From Paulinella micropora (Eukaryota; Cercozoa; Imbricatea; Euglyphida), in NCBI GenBank assembly GCA_009731375.1, contig BJOX01000045.1, positions 1,023,912-1,051,637 of the forward strand: a stretch of DNA of 27,726 nt. The letters run 5' to 3'. The notes below the pieces were generated by a model. It was given only the letters and a program-made list of their open reading frames with translations, ran no database searches and was not told where the DNA came from. Positions 8,671 through 17,483 of the stretch are shown piece by piece. The translations under genes and the position numbers were made by a program. Within the stretch, counting starts at the first letter, position 1. Every line of letters starts with the position of its first letter.

Positions 8671-9504
8671 TTCTAGGACTTCTACACGCTCACCTGAGCC
8701 AGTGTCTTCGTCTTGACGTCCCCCCTCCGCAGCGGTATAAGCTTGCTGGGGAGCTGGAACTGGAGCTATAATTCCAGTATCCGTGTCCTCTGTGGGAGGG
8801 CGCGCTGGGGTCCGGCCTTCCCTTCCCCGATAGCCCCGACCTCTTGGTGCCCATCCTCTTGGTGTCCCTCGGGACCCTCGTGACGCTCCTCTCGTCTCTC
8901 CTCCTCTAGTCGGCGCCGCTTGTCGGCCCGCTGCTTCTTTCTCCTCCTTTCTCTTCATCTTCTCAAGGAAGGAAATGATGGCCTCCCGGAACTCTCCGTC
9001 CGCGACCATATTTGCATTCCACCTCCTCTCCACCAACTCCTTCTTGTAAACTCTGTATAAGGCCTGCTCCTTTTTTGAGCCTTTGAGTTCTCTCAGGAAG
9101 ATATTTCGCATCCTGTCATCGTCAGAGTCATGACTGTGTGGACAGGTGCCTACTCCATGCTTCGCCTCATTCTTACACGCCATATATGAAAAATAGCGGT
9201 AGCACGGCGTCGGCTCGTCTCTCCCCCTCTTTTGACCCGCCGACCGAGTTGTATGTGCTGCTTGAGCACCTCCAACCCCTTGTGTCGCGGCACTGGAGAA
9301 TGACTCGGTGGCCGTGTCCAAGTCGGAACACGCTTCGAGCACCTCCCTATACAGGTCGCTCGGCTGAACAGCCGCTACGGCCCTCTCGTATATATTCGTT
9401 TCTAAAAAATCCGCCGTCTTCACCGCCGCGAAGGTCGGACAGGACTGTATGATCCTTGCGAGCTTGCTCGGGTGTCGTGCACACAAAGCACTCAGGAAAT
9501 ACAA
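8668..9504 (-). CDS. gag: Gag-like protein, C-terminal segment with CCCH finger and RG-rich tail
   Basis: This frame continues the segment at 9492-10880 after a -1 change of frame. The listed start is a TTG, so it is not a true start; the frame is already open from about 9545. Near the middle is CYRYFSYMACKNEAKHGVGT followed by CPHSH, a C-x8-C-x10-C-x3-H arrangement like a CCCH finger with an enlarged second loop. The C-terminal third has several RG and RGRG steps (APRGRGYRGREG), typical of RNA binding. It ends VEVLE then TGA. Most Ty3/gypsy Gag proteins carry CCHC knuckles instead; none is seen here. Confidence 0.7.
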   Translation of the reverse strand: MYFLSALCARHPSKLARIIQSCPTFAAVKTADFLETNIYERAVAAVQPSDLYREVLEACSDLDTATESFSSAATQGVGGAQAAHTTRSAGQKRGRDEPTPCYRYFSYMACKNEAKHGVGTCPHSHDSDDDRMRNIFLRELKGSKKEQALYRVYKKELVERRWNANMVADGEFREAIISFLEKMKRKEEKEAAGRQAAPTRGGETRGASRGSRGTPRGWAPRGRGYRGREGRTPARPPTEDTDTGIIAPVPAPQQAYTAAEGGRQDEDTGSGERVEVLE

Positions 9505-10880
9505 AATGATAGACTTCCGGCTATAAAGAGCCCGTACTTGGCGCTGACCTCAGTGAGGATCGCTGCCAACCTCGCGCTAATGCCCAGCCCTTCGTTCACC
9601 TCTTGAAAAATCTCAAACCCAATCAAAGTACCAGTACACAGATGCTGATACCCATGAGTTTTAAAGTATTGCAAGAGGACGGCAACTGGCACCGTGCACT
9701 GCAGGTCTGAGGCTGCTCTCCTAGCCGACACCTCTACCGCTCGCAACGCCTTGTATTCCACAACATCAAATCCTTGTGTGAGGATTGATGGGTCCAACAA
9801 GGTGGACAACGCCTCATACTCCTGTGTTTCGTCCGTTGGATGCTGCTTCATACAAGCATCAATTCTTCGGAGCTTGTCTCGAAGGTTCGCATCCGTGTCC
9901 TTCTGACTCGCTGTCTCTGCGAACAGCGTCAGAGCAGTGGCATCGGACTTGGTATATTTTTGGAAGGCGTTAATGATAGCCTGTCTGTCCTTCTTGTCAT
10001 TATTGTTGACAGTGACAGTGGTAGGCGCTGAGCTAGTCGTAGGGGCAGGAGGGGCTGTATGGGCTGACGGGACGTACCCAGGGGGAGACATAAAAGGCCC
10101 AGAGGAAGGTGCCTGTCTCGTAGCCGTCGCCTTAGCCAATGCAATCTTTGCCTCCAACTCCTTCTTTTCTTTCTCCTCTGCTCTTTCCCTGATATGCAGG
10201 TCTTGAGCATGATGAAAAAAAGACATGAGCTCGGCAGCCTTCCGAAGGAACAGAGCCTTCTCCGCCAACTCCTTCTCTCCCGCTTTATTGGTGAGGGCGG
10301 GTGCGGCCGTTCCCTCCAAGATCGTATGATCCTTGGTGAAAGCCCACCTCTTCCATGCGTCGTCCTTCTGCAAGGCCGCATGCAACTTCTTAATCTTCGT
10401 CACCCCTCCAGCTTCGCCTTCTATTTCTTTCAGGGCCGGGTGAAGGTCCCTGCCATAAATCGGGGTTTGTTGGAGTTTATTCAAGTCCACCAACTTGATC
10501 TCCATAAGTCTCAGGGGTATATCCATGACATTAATCTGTCCTCGGACGTTCCTGGACTTAAACTCCCCTTCCCCTCTTTTGATTGATTCGATATCCTGAC
10601 CAGGATCGAGCAACCTAGCCAGTGCTCTTGAATCCCATGGTAGGACAGTCTTGTTAGACTGGTACTCATAGAGTATAGCACACTCGAACACTTTCCATGT
10701 GAGGTCGAGAATCTCCAGTAAAGATATATTGTCCCCAAATGAGACATGTTGCACCTGTAACTGTGCACTGTCGTCTCTGAGGAATTTTGCAAGAGACAGG
10801 GCTTGTTTTGGGAGGGGTAACAGATATCCCCCTTTCTCAAGGGATCTCCCCATCGTATTTCTGGGGGAATGAATAGCCAT
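9492..10880 (-). CDS. gag: Gag-like protein, central segment
   Basis: 462 codons with no recognised motif. It is Leu/Lys/Glu-rich and probably helical, with a charged coiled-coil region (RERAEEKEKKELEAKIALAK) and a Pro/Ser/Thr linker (PPGYVPSAHTAPPAPTTSS). The apparent ATG at 10880 lies inside the frame overlap with the N-terminal segment, so the true gene starts at 11167. It ends at a stop at 9492, where the next segment takes over in the -1 frame between about 9545 and 9530. Its position just upstream of the protease and RT makes it capsid-like Gag. That is inference from context. Confidence 0.6.
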   Translation of the reverse strand: MAIHSPRNTMGRSLEKGGYLLPLPKQALSLAKFLRDDSAQLQVQHVSFGDNISLLEILDLTWKVFECAILYEYQSNKTVLPWDSRALARLLDPGQDIESIKRGEGEFKSRNVRGQINVMDIPLRLMEIKLVDLNKLQQTPIYGRDLHPALKEIEGEAGGVTKIKKLHAALQKDDAWKRWAFTKDHTILEGTAAPALTNKAGEKELAEKALFLRKAAELMSFFHHAQDLHIRERAEEKEKKELEAKIALAKATATRQAPSSGPFMSPPGYVPSAHTAPPAPTTSSAPTTVTVNNNDKKDRQAIINAFQKYTKSDATALTLFAETASQKDTDANLRDKLRRIDACMKQHPTDETQEYEALSTLLDPSILTQGFDVVEYKALRAVEVSARRAASDLQCTVPVAVLLQYFKTHGYQHLCTGTLIGFEIFQEVNEGLGISARLAAILTEVSAKYGLFIAGSLSFCIS

Positions 10881-11167
10881 TTATAGGCCTCATCCTTCCC
10901 TATTTTATCCTCAAACTCCTTCTCACTTAGATTGCCATATTCGGCCACAAACCTCGCTTCCTCCTCGCTCCTCTCCTTCTCGACTTCCGACTCTCCCATC
11001 CGCCCAGGGGCGAGCAGTCGGTCCTCTGGTCCTCCTGTTTCATAGGAAGGCACTGCCAGATCTCCCCCGTCCCCAAGAGGGCCAACGTTATCCTCCTGAT
11101 CTATTGGGGTTCTCTCATTCTCTCCTCCTTCTTCATTCCAATATGCTTCTTCAGACCTAGAAGACAT
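10829..11167 (-). CDS. gag: Gag-like protein, N-terminal segment
   Basis: Starts at ATG 11167 (MSSRSEEAYWNEEGG). The first 110 residues are strongly acidic (Glu/Asp/Gly), then FEDKIGKDEAYKWLFIPPEI. The frame stays open past 10829, but its later codons look like a shadow. Sense seems to pass to the next segment at a run of five G on the minus strand (10832-10828), a -1 change. This fits a one-base deletion in a homopolymer. The heptamer there, A-AAG-GGG, also fits the general slip pattern, but a programmed shift this early in gag would be unusual. Confidence 0.6.
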
Positions 11168-12060
11168 GGTCTCTGAAGGAATACAAAGGAGATAGATCTG
11201 TTTCTACTCCGTAATTACTCTGTTCGTCTCTGAGGAACGAATAGAGAGGAAAGATGAAAAGACAGTGTAGAGAGAGAGAGTCTCACCTCTATGTCTTATG
11301 TGTTCTTGTTTGTGAGAAAGAAGTAGTCTATACGACTTTCTCTGAAAACTTGATCTCCCTCTCCACTCCTCTTTTCTTTTTCTCTTTTTGTTGTTGTATC
11401 TGTTATGAGGTACGAGGACCTACGTACAGATAATGTCAAAGAGGCTCGAGAAGCACTCCTTGAGAAGTCGACCTGTCGTCTGACACTTGTTCAGACCTAT
11501 TGTTGAAAAACAGTCAGGGATTTGCAAAAATACTCTGATGTATGTGTTTTGAGAGGCAACTAAGTGCACAGACTTGAAAGGAGGAGTACTACGCTCGTGT
11601 CCTTCAAGTTTGTTTGTAACTGTGAGTGTTTGTTTGTACGTCTGTTGACCTACTCTGTCTCTGTCTCAAGAGAGAACACAAGAACAGCTATGAGGTCTGG
11701 TGTCTGGCCTCCTTATGAGGACACAGATACAGGCTGTGTCGAGGGTACTGAGACACCTACTCACAAAACGCCTAGACGTCTGGTTTTGCAAAAGGAGCTG
11801 TGTGGGGATGTGCTGGAGTATTTGTTTTTTGGAACACCTACTCAGAAGAGATAGGTCTGTCCAATTTTTCTTTCTGCTGTTCCAAAAACAAGCCAGAAAA
11901 GAAATCAGCCTTGTGCTGGTGACTCCAATGTTACATTCCCTGAAGATAGCTCGATAAAAAGTCTGTAATACAACCAGACACAAATCCCCCAAAGGAGAAT
12001 GATGTCTCGTTATATTAGCTTAGTGAAGCCGAAAAAGAAAGCGGGCACAGACCACTGTTA
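11168..12060 (-). other. Leader or possible LTR region of the gypsy-like element
   Basis: About 890 bp upstream of gag on the minus strand with no convincing ORF. An LTR is expected here, but I cannot find a matching second copy because the other end is lost in microsatellites, and I see no clear tRNA-complementary primer site. A short internal echo, ACACCTACTCA, appears at 11752 and 11836. Confidence 0.3.
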
Positions 12061-12062
12061 AA

Positions 12063-12272
12063 ATGGCATTAGGTCAAATCCGGCCAAACGATATTGAAAT
12101 ACTGGGAAAAAAACTAGGTGCACCTGACACCCGAAAAACTATACTTTTTACCGGCTATCCGGGTGGTGATGCCTACAGAGACTCAGTGTCAGAGCCAAGC
12201 AACAAAAAGGGAAAAGAGAGGCATTTCCCAGTGTCACCCCTAACGATAATATTATACTGCTTAAAAAAGTAG
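12063..12272 (+). CDS. Short uncharacterised ORF
   Basis: 69 codons, MALGQIRPNDIEILG onward, unlike any family I know. It lies in AT-rich DNA. No splice context or partner gene supports it, and chance is the likely explanation. Confidence 0.12.
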   Translation: MALGQIRPNDIEILGKKLGAPDTRKTILFTGYPGGDAYRDSVSEPSNKKGKERHFPVSPLTIILYCLKK

Positions 12273-12301
12273 TACCGGTTATGAATCGTAATATTATCGT
12301 T
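12242..12301. repeat. 13-bp inverted repeat
   Basis: AACGATAATATTA (12242-12254) and TAATATTATCGTT (12289-12301) are perfect reverse complements around 34 bases. It could be a hairpin or a relic of a small transposon. Confidence 0.5.
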
Positions 12302-12389
12302 TTCAACCTGCTCAAAAGTACTAGTATATAAATAAAAACGGATATAACTACATCTTAAAGAGATATAGCTCTTCTATACATACATCACT

Positions 12390-12575
12390 GTGTATAGGAG
12401 TATAAGAAAAGGTCGCATATTTACTTATCTGCGCCTACAGGATTGTATCCACAAATGTGGATCTTGCCCGAGTAAGGGTTCAAGTAACGTAGATTGTGAG
12501 TTTAGTAAGATTTCGCAACTTGAAACTTCTTGTAAAGCATTTGAATGCCGGGAGGGCTTCAAGTCCAACTTGTAG
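12390..12575 (+). CDS. Possible Cys-rich exon
   Basis: After a possible acceptor CCTACAG at about 12441, the frame reads a compact Cys-rich stretch with CIHKCGSCPSKG and ECREGF, seven Cys in about 40 residues, and stops at 12575. Such spacing recalls small extracellular Cys-rich modules. There is no signal peptide or neighbouring exon, so this is weak. Confidence 0.2.
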   Translation: MYRSIRKGRIFTYLRLQDCIHKCGSCPSKGSSNVDCEFSKISQLETSCKAFECREGFKSNL

Positions 12576-13074
12576 TTCAAGTGTTCAGGATTTGCATATG
12601 GATTAAAAAGCTCAATCGGTTATCAATTGGTTATGACTATGTGATCATTTTTCACCTGTTCACGTCCTTGTTAACAAATTTACCGCTATGACTGTATCAC
12701 GGTAAAAATGACAAAAAGGCAGTGATATGGGGAAAAAAGCAATTCATAGCTGAATTTTAAATTGATAGTTTGAAGTCATTTCTGAACAAAGTCGAAAACT
12801 AGTTAGTGAAGTCGAAACGTCGTGCAGAGGAGAATCTAACGGGCCGGTCAAAAAGAATAAAAAATTCAACTGTGATGATTTTCGCCGGTCGTTAAAGTGC
12901 TGTCTGATACTCATTACAAGGGCGGCCTGAAATGTGGAGATTGAAATGTGTTTGCGTAAAACGTTTAATATAAAATACTTGCCAAGAGAAAATAGAAGTG
13001 GCATCAAAGAGACACAACGGGTCGAAAAAATAAAGCTTAAAAACTCATATCATATTATTACATCATTACCAAAC

Positions 13075-13200
13075 TATATATATATATATATATATATAAA
13101 TATATATATATACATACATACATACATATATACATATATACATATATATACATATATATATATATATATATCATATCATATCATATCATAATATATCGTA
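13075..13200. repeat. (TA)n / (TATACA)n / (ATATC)n low-complexity tract
   Basis: TA-rich arrays passing into ATCAT-type units. Between 12576 and 13075 I see no gene, only AT-rich unique sequence. Confidence 0.85.
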
Positions 13201-13272
13201 TCGTATCATATCAATCAAGAACACAATAGCAATCATAATATATTGCAATAGCAAATTCAATAGTAACAGAAA

Positions 13273-13390
13273 CAGATATAGCAATATTATAATATAATAA
13301 TCAGAGAAAGACCAAGAGATACACGATATAGACAATAGAACCAGATATAGCAATATATAATAATCAGAGAAAGACCAATAGATACAAGAT
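13273..13390. repeat. Tandem duplication, period about 69 bp
   Basis: CAGATATAGCAATAT and the following TAATCAGAGAAAGACCAA occur twice, starting near 13273 and 13342. The surrounding region 13200-13800 is A-rich with many AATAGCA-like words and no gene. Confidence 0.7.
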
Positions 13391-13453
13391 CATATCATCA
13401 CATCATTAGGCAAATAATGCTGCTTCAGCAAACGCATCAAGTTCTCGTCGGGG

Positions 13454-13547
13454 GAGAGAACAGAACAGTAATAAGACTAGCGATAGAGCAAAAAGAATGG
13501 GAGAGAACAGAACAGTAGTAAGACTAGCGATAGAGCAAAAAGAATAG
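13454..13547. repeat. Tandem duplication, period 47 bp
   Basis: GAGAGAACAGAACAGTA followed by AGACTAGCGATAGAGC occurs at 13454 and 13501, nearly identical. Non-coding. Confidence 0.8.
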
Positions 13548-13911
13548 CCGTAGTAAAGGCAACAGAATAGAAAGAGTAACATTATACAGCAATAACAATA
13601 GCACTATGACCTTTGGCACAAAAGCAATAGCAATTAAAATATAATCACTACAGCAATAACCGTGAATAGCACTATGAACATTGACAAAAACAATAGCAAC
13701 AGAAATAGAAATAGAAACAGCATTGGTACAAAAAATAACTACACTAATAACAATAGCACTGTGACTATGGGCAGAAAAGGTCGAGGTGGCTGAAGGGGAA
13801 ATATGATTACACTTGCTGATGAAAACTCGCTGTATTCAGATTCTGTCACTCGCTCCTACCCAGTCTAATGACCCTTCAAGGGCCAAAGGTGCTGAAGTTA
13901 AATACTCTAGT

Positions 13912-13914
<3 letters not shown>

Positions 13915-13974
<60 letters not shown>

Positions 13975-13992
13975 GTTATTATCATTATTAAT
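13915..13992. repeat. (TTA)n microsatellite
   Basis: Array next to the tail end of the diverged SINE at 13994. Here the visible strand is TTA, whereas other copies show AAT. Confidence 0.95.
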
Positions 13993-13993
13993 A

Positions 13994-14233
13994 GTGCTTC
14001 TCAGTCAATGGCGAATGCATTTCTGCACATATGCCTCCATCGTCTCACCCGCGAGGGGAGTACGAAGATTTGACGATAGGCTCTACTGACACCACCGCAA
14101 GGCAGCTCCTAGCCTTCCAGACAGACCAATACTTTCAAAGAAAATATCCTTTGAAAATACTGGCACCGACGGGAATCGAACTAGCGACAAGTCCCAGATG
14201 GTAGACCTTAACCACTGGGCTATCGCGGTGCCA
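13994..14233 (-). mobile_element. tRNA-derived SINE, diverged copy with intact acceptor stem
   Basis: About 240 bp, clearly diverged from the main group (TTTCAAAGAAAATATCC insertion, CCACCGCAAGGCAGCTCC body). Its head keeps GGCACCG at 14162-14168 and the perfect complement CGGTGCC at 14226-14232, the 7-bp acceptor stem of a tRNA-like fold. The A box (minus TAGCCCAGTGGT) and B box (minus AGTTCGATTCCC) are intact. Other copies have GGACACC at the 5' end, so this may be an older or source-like subfamily. Confidence 0.8.
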
Positions 14234-14235
14234 CT

Positions 14236-14305
<70 letters not shown>

Positions 14306-14325
14306 GCAAAAGTAAATTAGTAATA

Positions 14326-14558
14326 GTGCTTCTCTGTCAATGGCTGATGCAAATCTGCACATGCGCCTCCATCGTCTCACCCGTGAGGGGAGTACGAAGA
14401 ATTGACGATAGGCTCTAATGACACCCCCGCACGGGCAGTTCCAACACTTCCAGACGGACCGGTATGTTCAATGAAAATACTGGTGGCACCGACGGGAATC
14501 GAACTGGCGACAGGGCCCAGATGGTAGAACTTGACCACTGGGCTATCACGGTGTCCAT
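14326..14558 (-). mobile_element. tRNA-derived SINE, full length with target-site duplication
   Basis: About 233 bp, near-identical to the copies at 863 and 1745. It is flanked by the direct repeat GTAAATTAGTAATA at 14312-14325 and 14559-14572, a 14-bp target-site duplication. On the minus strand: A box 14545-14534, B box 14505-14494, body, end AGAGAAGCAC. Long direct duplications are the mark of LINE-type insertion. Confidence 0.9.
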
Positions 14559-14567
14559 GTAAATTAG

Positions 14568-14596
14568 TAATAATAATAATAATAATTATAATAATA

Positions 14597-14627
<31 letters not shown>

Positions 14628-14664
14628 GAATATTAAGAATAAGAATAATAATCATAATAATCAC

Positions 14665-14714
<50 letters not shown>

Positions 14715-14747
14715 CATTACTATTATTATAATCATATATTATTATTC

Positions 14748-14798
<51 letters not shown>

Positions 14799-14877
14799 GA
14801 GTAGTAGTAGTAGTAGTAGTAGTAGAAGAAGAAGAAGAAGAAGAAGAAGAAGAAGAAGAAGAAGAAGAAGAAGAAGA
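14568..14877. repeat. (TAA)n, (TTA)n, (TAG)n and (AGA)n arrays
   Basis: TAA with variants to about 14695, then its complement TTA to 14798, then TAG and AGA. The switch from TAA to TTA near 14695 makes a large A/T inverted structure. Confidence 0.9.
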
Positions 14878-14979
14878 TTCAAACTCAAATCTCGCAGAAG
14901 TCTGCTCCGCTGCAGACAGGTAATCCTGCTGCAGTCATGGATATGTTTACCTGGTATTACTGGGGACATTCAAGTGACA

Positions 14980-15132
14980 AAACTCCAACTTTGAGCTCAT
15001 GGTCCTCTATCATCAAAGTGACACGACAATGCTGCAGCCATGACCGGAAAGCTCAGGAAAGGATCTTTCGAACGGTGTGCTATGCGTTTTTCGTACCTCA
15101 AATATTGATTGAGAAGAATGAGTTCAAAGCTG
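14980..15132 (+). repeat. Dispersed repeat family R, copy 1
   Basis: Shares CTCAAAT-TTGA-TGAGAA-AATGAGTTCAAAG and GACAATGCTG, GAAAGCTCAGGA with 17010-17170 on the same strand, and with 17285-17440 inverted. No protein frame is conserved between the copies, so it is non-coding. Confidence 0.65.
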
Positions 15133-15174
15133 GGCTGGCTCTTGAATGTCCGCAGTAATAACGAAAGTTGTGCT

Positions 15175-15180
15175 ACTTAC
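15175..15180 (-). promoter_or_regulatory. Candidate 5' splice site
   Basis: The minus strand reads GTAGCTTT|GTAAGTAGC at the end of the Ser/Pro-rich ORF. GTAAGT is the canonical donor. The following sequence would be an intron holding repeat R copy 1. Confidence 0.4.
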
Positions 15181-16457
15181 AAAGCTACACGGGAGCTTGA
15201 AATGTTCTCGAAGATCTCTTCGCGATCGGCCCACTCAAAGTCGAAGCTAGAGATAGAGGAGCACAAGCTTAAGAGGTGATGGGGGCCGTCCGTAGGGGCG
15301 GGCTCGAGGCTGTGCCAGCGATCCGCATAGCGGCTGCTGGTGGGGTAGGCGCTGTTAATACTAGTGCTGCTGCCAAAGAGATTGTTGCTGCTGACAGACC
15401 TTGGCGGTCGATCCTGAGCAGGGATTTTGTGCAACTGCGCAACTGGGGAATTGAGAATGAGCTGGCGACGGGCGCTGGGGGTGCTGGAATAGCTGCTGAT
15501 GATTGCAGGTTGGTCGGGAATGGCAGAATCAAAGATTAGGCGAGCGGGCGAAGGGGACAAATAGGAAAAAGTGTGGTTCGTGGTTGACAGCGGCAGGGAT
15601 GAGGGGCTGAGGCACTGCTGTAAGCTTTCTGTCATGGGCCTGATCGGGGAGGCTTGCTCGTGCTGCTGCGGATCGTTGATGTGCGTAAGGGCGTTGGGCG
15701 TAAGGGGGGGAGAAGACAGCTCATACTGTGACGAGGTGATGCGCGAGGGAGTCAGCGAAAGAAATGACTGAGCCATCCGCTTGTGCGGTGTCTTCATGAT
15801 GAGCGACAGCGGCGGAGAGTCAGCCATCCGCTTGTGCTGTGGCTTGGTGACGGGCGAGAGCAGGGGGGAGATATTTTCCTTTGACGATCGCGATAAGTGC
15901 GTAGCCAGCTCTTGTGTAGATTTTTTGCGTGGGGGTGAGGCAGATGCAGAGAGCAAGGCAGGCTTCGCCAGCTCTTGTGTAGATTTTTTGCGCGGGGGCA
16001 AGGCAGGTGGTTCAGAGCGCTCTTGTGTAGATTTGCGTGGGGAGGAGGCAGATGCAGAGGACAAGGCATGCTTTGCCAGCTCTTGTGTAGTTTTTTTGCG
16101 CGGCGGGTAGGCAGATTCAGGATGCTCTTGTGTAGGATTGCGCAGGGGGGAGTGAGATGCAGAGGACAAGGCATGCTTCTGCGCGAGGGGAATGAGAGGT
16201 GAGGGCGACACGGGGACGAGCACCTTCTTGGAGATTGCAGCTGGGGGGCAGGTCTCAGTCCTGTTGAGCAGGTATTGCCAGGGGAGGTTAGGCGGCAGCA
16301 GGCTTACCATTGGCAGCATGAACACTGGTACGGTATTTCCAACCATCAGCGTGTTGAATGGTTTCAAACTATTGAGCGGGGTTGGCAGCTGAAAGTGTTG
16401 GATTGCAGGCGGGCTGTGTTGGGCTGCAGGCGGAGACACTGCGGCGTCGGGCTGCAC
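15177..16457 (-). CDS. Ser/Pro-rich protein with KEN box and repeated PRKKSTQEL units
   Basis: Open for 426 codons. The nominal start is GTG and a TAG lies just upstream, so the real start is either the Met near residue 38 or an upstream exon. Residues 105-190 hold about five degenerate repeats built on PRKKSTQEL and ALSSASAS. Many SP and TP sites, SKENISP near 192-198 (KEN degron type) and ARRQLILNSP near 329 (RxL type) suggest a cell-cycle-regulated, disordered protein. TPHKRMA-type repeats lie near 207-230. The C terminus is acidic (FEWADREEIFENI). A donor GTAAGT at 15180-15175 overlaps the stop, so the protein may continue in another exon. Not recognised as a family. Confidence 0.5.
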   Translation of the reverse strand: MQPDAAVSPPAAQHSPPAIQHFQLPTPLNSLKPFNTLMVGNTVPVFMLPMVSLLPPNLPWQYLLNRTETCPPAAISKKVLVPVSPSPLIPLAQKHALSSASHSPLRNPTQEHPESAYPPRKKTTQELAKHALSSASASSPRKSTQERSEPPALPPRKKSTQELAKPALLSASASPPRKKSTQELATHLSRSSKENISPLLSPVTKPQHKRMADSPPLSLIMKTPHKRMAQSFLSLTPSRITSSQYELSSPPLTPNALTHINDPQQHEQASPIRPMTESLQQCLSPSSLPLSTTNHTFSYLSPSPARLIFDSAIPDQPAIISSYSSTPSARRQLILNSPVAQLHKIPAQDRPPRSVSSNNLFGSSTSINSAYPTSSRYADRWHSLEPAPTDGPHHLLSLCSSISSFDFEWADREEIFENISSSRVAL

Positions 16458-16499
16458 CGCCAGCGCCTAACACGCATTCCCACATACACAATTCGCTTG

Positions 16500-16580
16500 T
16501 TCCTGTTCTTGTTCTCTGTTTTTGTTTTTGTTCTTGTTGCTTGTTATTGTTTTTGTTCTTGTTCTTTGTCCTTTATTCTT
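16500..16580. repeat. TTGTTCTTGTTTTTG low-complexity tract
   Basis: Imperfect repeats of TTGTTCT and TTTTTG units upstream of the Ser/Pro-rich ORF, no gene. Confidence 0.6.
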
Positions 16581-16633
16581 GCACACACATGCGAGTGCGG
16601 ATGCTTAAGGCAGTATGGGAACGTAAGAAAGTG

Positions 16634-16648
16634 TAGATAGATAGATAA

Positions 16649-16706
<58 letters not shown>

Positions 16707-16765
16707 GGTTGTGTGAAGCACTGTATGTGAAACATGTGTGTGTGTGTGTGTGTGTGTGTGCGTTT
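16634..16765. repeat. (GATA)n and (GT)n microsatellites
   Basis: GATA array about 16634-16706, then a short unique spacer and GT about 16736-16760. Confidence 0.95.
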
Positions 16766-16899
16766 GCATTCTCACAAACTCAGCGATGACACTCGTGAAT
16801 GGATGTGGCATCTGGTACACCCACTCCTTGGAGACAATCCTCGATAGCGAATACGGAAATAATGCGGCTTGGTGGTGGTGGTGGTGGGTGAGAGGGTGG

Positions 16900-16940
16900 T
16901 TGGGGGGGGGGGGGGGGGGGGGGGGGGNNNNNNNNNNATT
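16900..16940. other. Poly-G run and 10-N gap
   Basis: A long G run ends at the N block 16928-16937. G runs at contig right edges suggest a sequencing artefact rather than biology. Confidence 0.7.
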
Positions 16941-17009
16941 CCACTGATGCAAGGCAACAGTTGGCGGCGAGGTAGTAGTGGGCGAGCCAACTGCGGCAAG
17001 GAACAAAAT

Positions 17010-17170
17010 CCTCCAACTTGGACCTCATCGTTCTCCTTAAACGGAAGTGATACGACAATGCTGAAGAGCCATATTTCTCGAAAGCTCAGGACAAGTCTTA
17101 GAGCTTTGCAACTGGTGTGCGCTCTGCATTTCGTATCTCAAATCTTGAATTGAGAAAAATGAGTTCAAAG
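17010..17170 (+). repeat. Dispersed repeat family R, copy 2 (left arm of inverted pair)
   Basis: Contains GATACGACAATGCTGAAG, CGAAAGCTCAGGACAAG and CGTATCTCAAATCTTGAA. The same words in reverse complement lie at 17285-17440, about 115 bp away. Confidence 0.7.
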
Positions 17171-17210
17171 TCGGATGATATGACCGCTTCATTGTCCTTC
17201 GTAATGATCC

Positions 17211-17277
17211 TTAGTAAGAGACCCTAACAGCAGAGCTGGGCGGCTTTCTGTTTTGTGTCATGAACTTCTCTCGGTAA
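17211..17277 (+). repeat. Direct repeat AGCAGAGCTGGGCGGC, copy 1
   Basis: About 65 bp, including CAGAGCTGGGCGGCTTTCTG, matched at 17484-17549 with about 80 percent identity by eye. It lies between the two arms of repeat R. Confidence 0.65.
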
Positions 17278-17284
17278 AAATCAC

Positions 17285-17440
17285 CAACTTTGATGTCATT
17301 TTTCTCATTCGATATTTGAGATACGAAAATGCAGAGCACGCCGTTGCAAAGCTCTTGTCTTGAGCTTTCGAAATAATATTATGGGCTTCAGTATTGTCGT
17401 ATTACTTCGATTGATGGAGAAGGATGAGATCACAGTTGCG
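17285..17440 (-). repeat. Dispersed repeat family R, copy 3 (right arm of inverted pair)
   Basis: Reverse-complement copy of 17010-17170: TTTGAGATACGAAAATGCAG, TTGCAAAGCTCTTGTCTTG and ATTGTCGTATTACTTC match. Followed by a 20-bp tandem pair, TTGCGTGATTTTACCAG, at about 17438 and 17453. Confidence 0.7.
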
Positions 17441-17483
17441 TGATTTTACCAGTTGCGTGATTTTACCAGTTGAATGTCCTGTA

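Noticed and set aside
14937-15158. 73-codon plus-strand ORF
   Set aside because: Its sequence is repeat R, and the other copies do not keep the frame.
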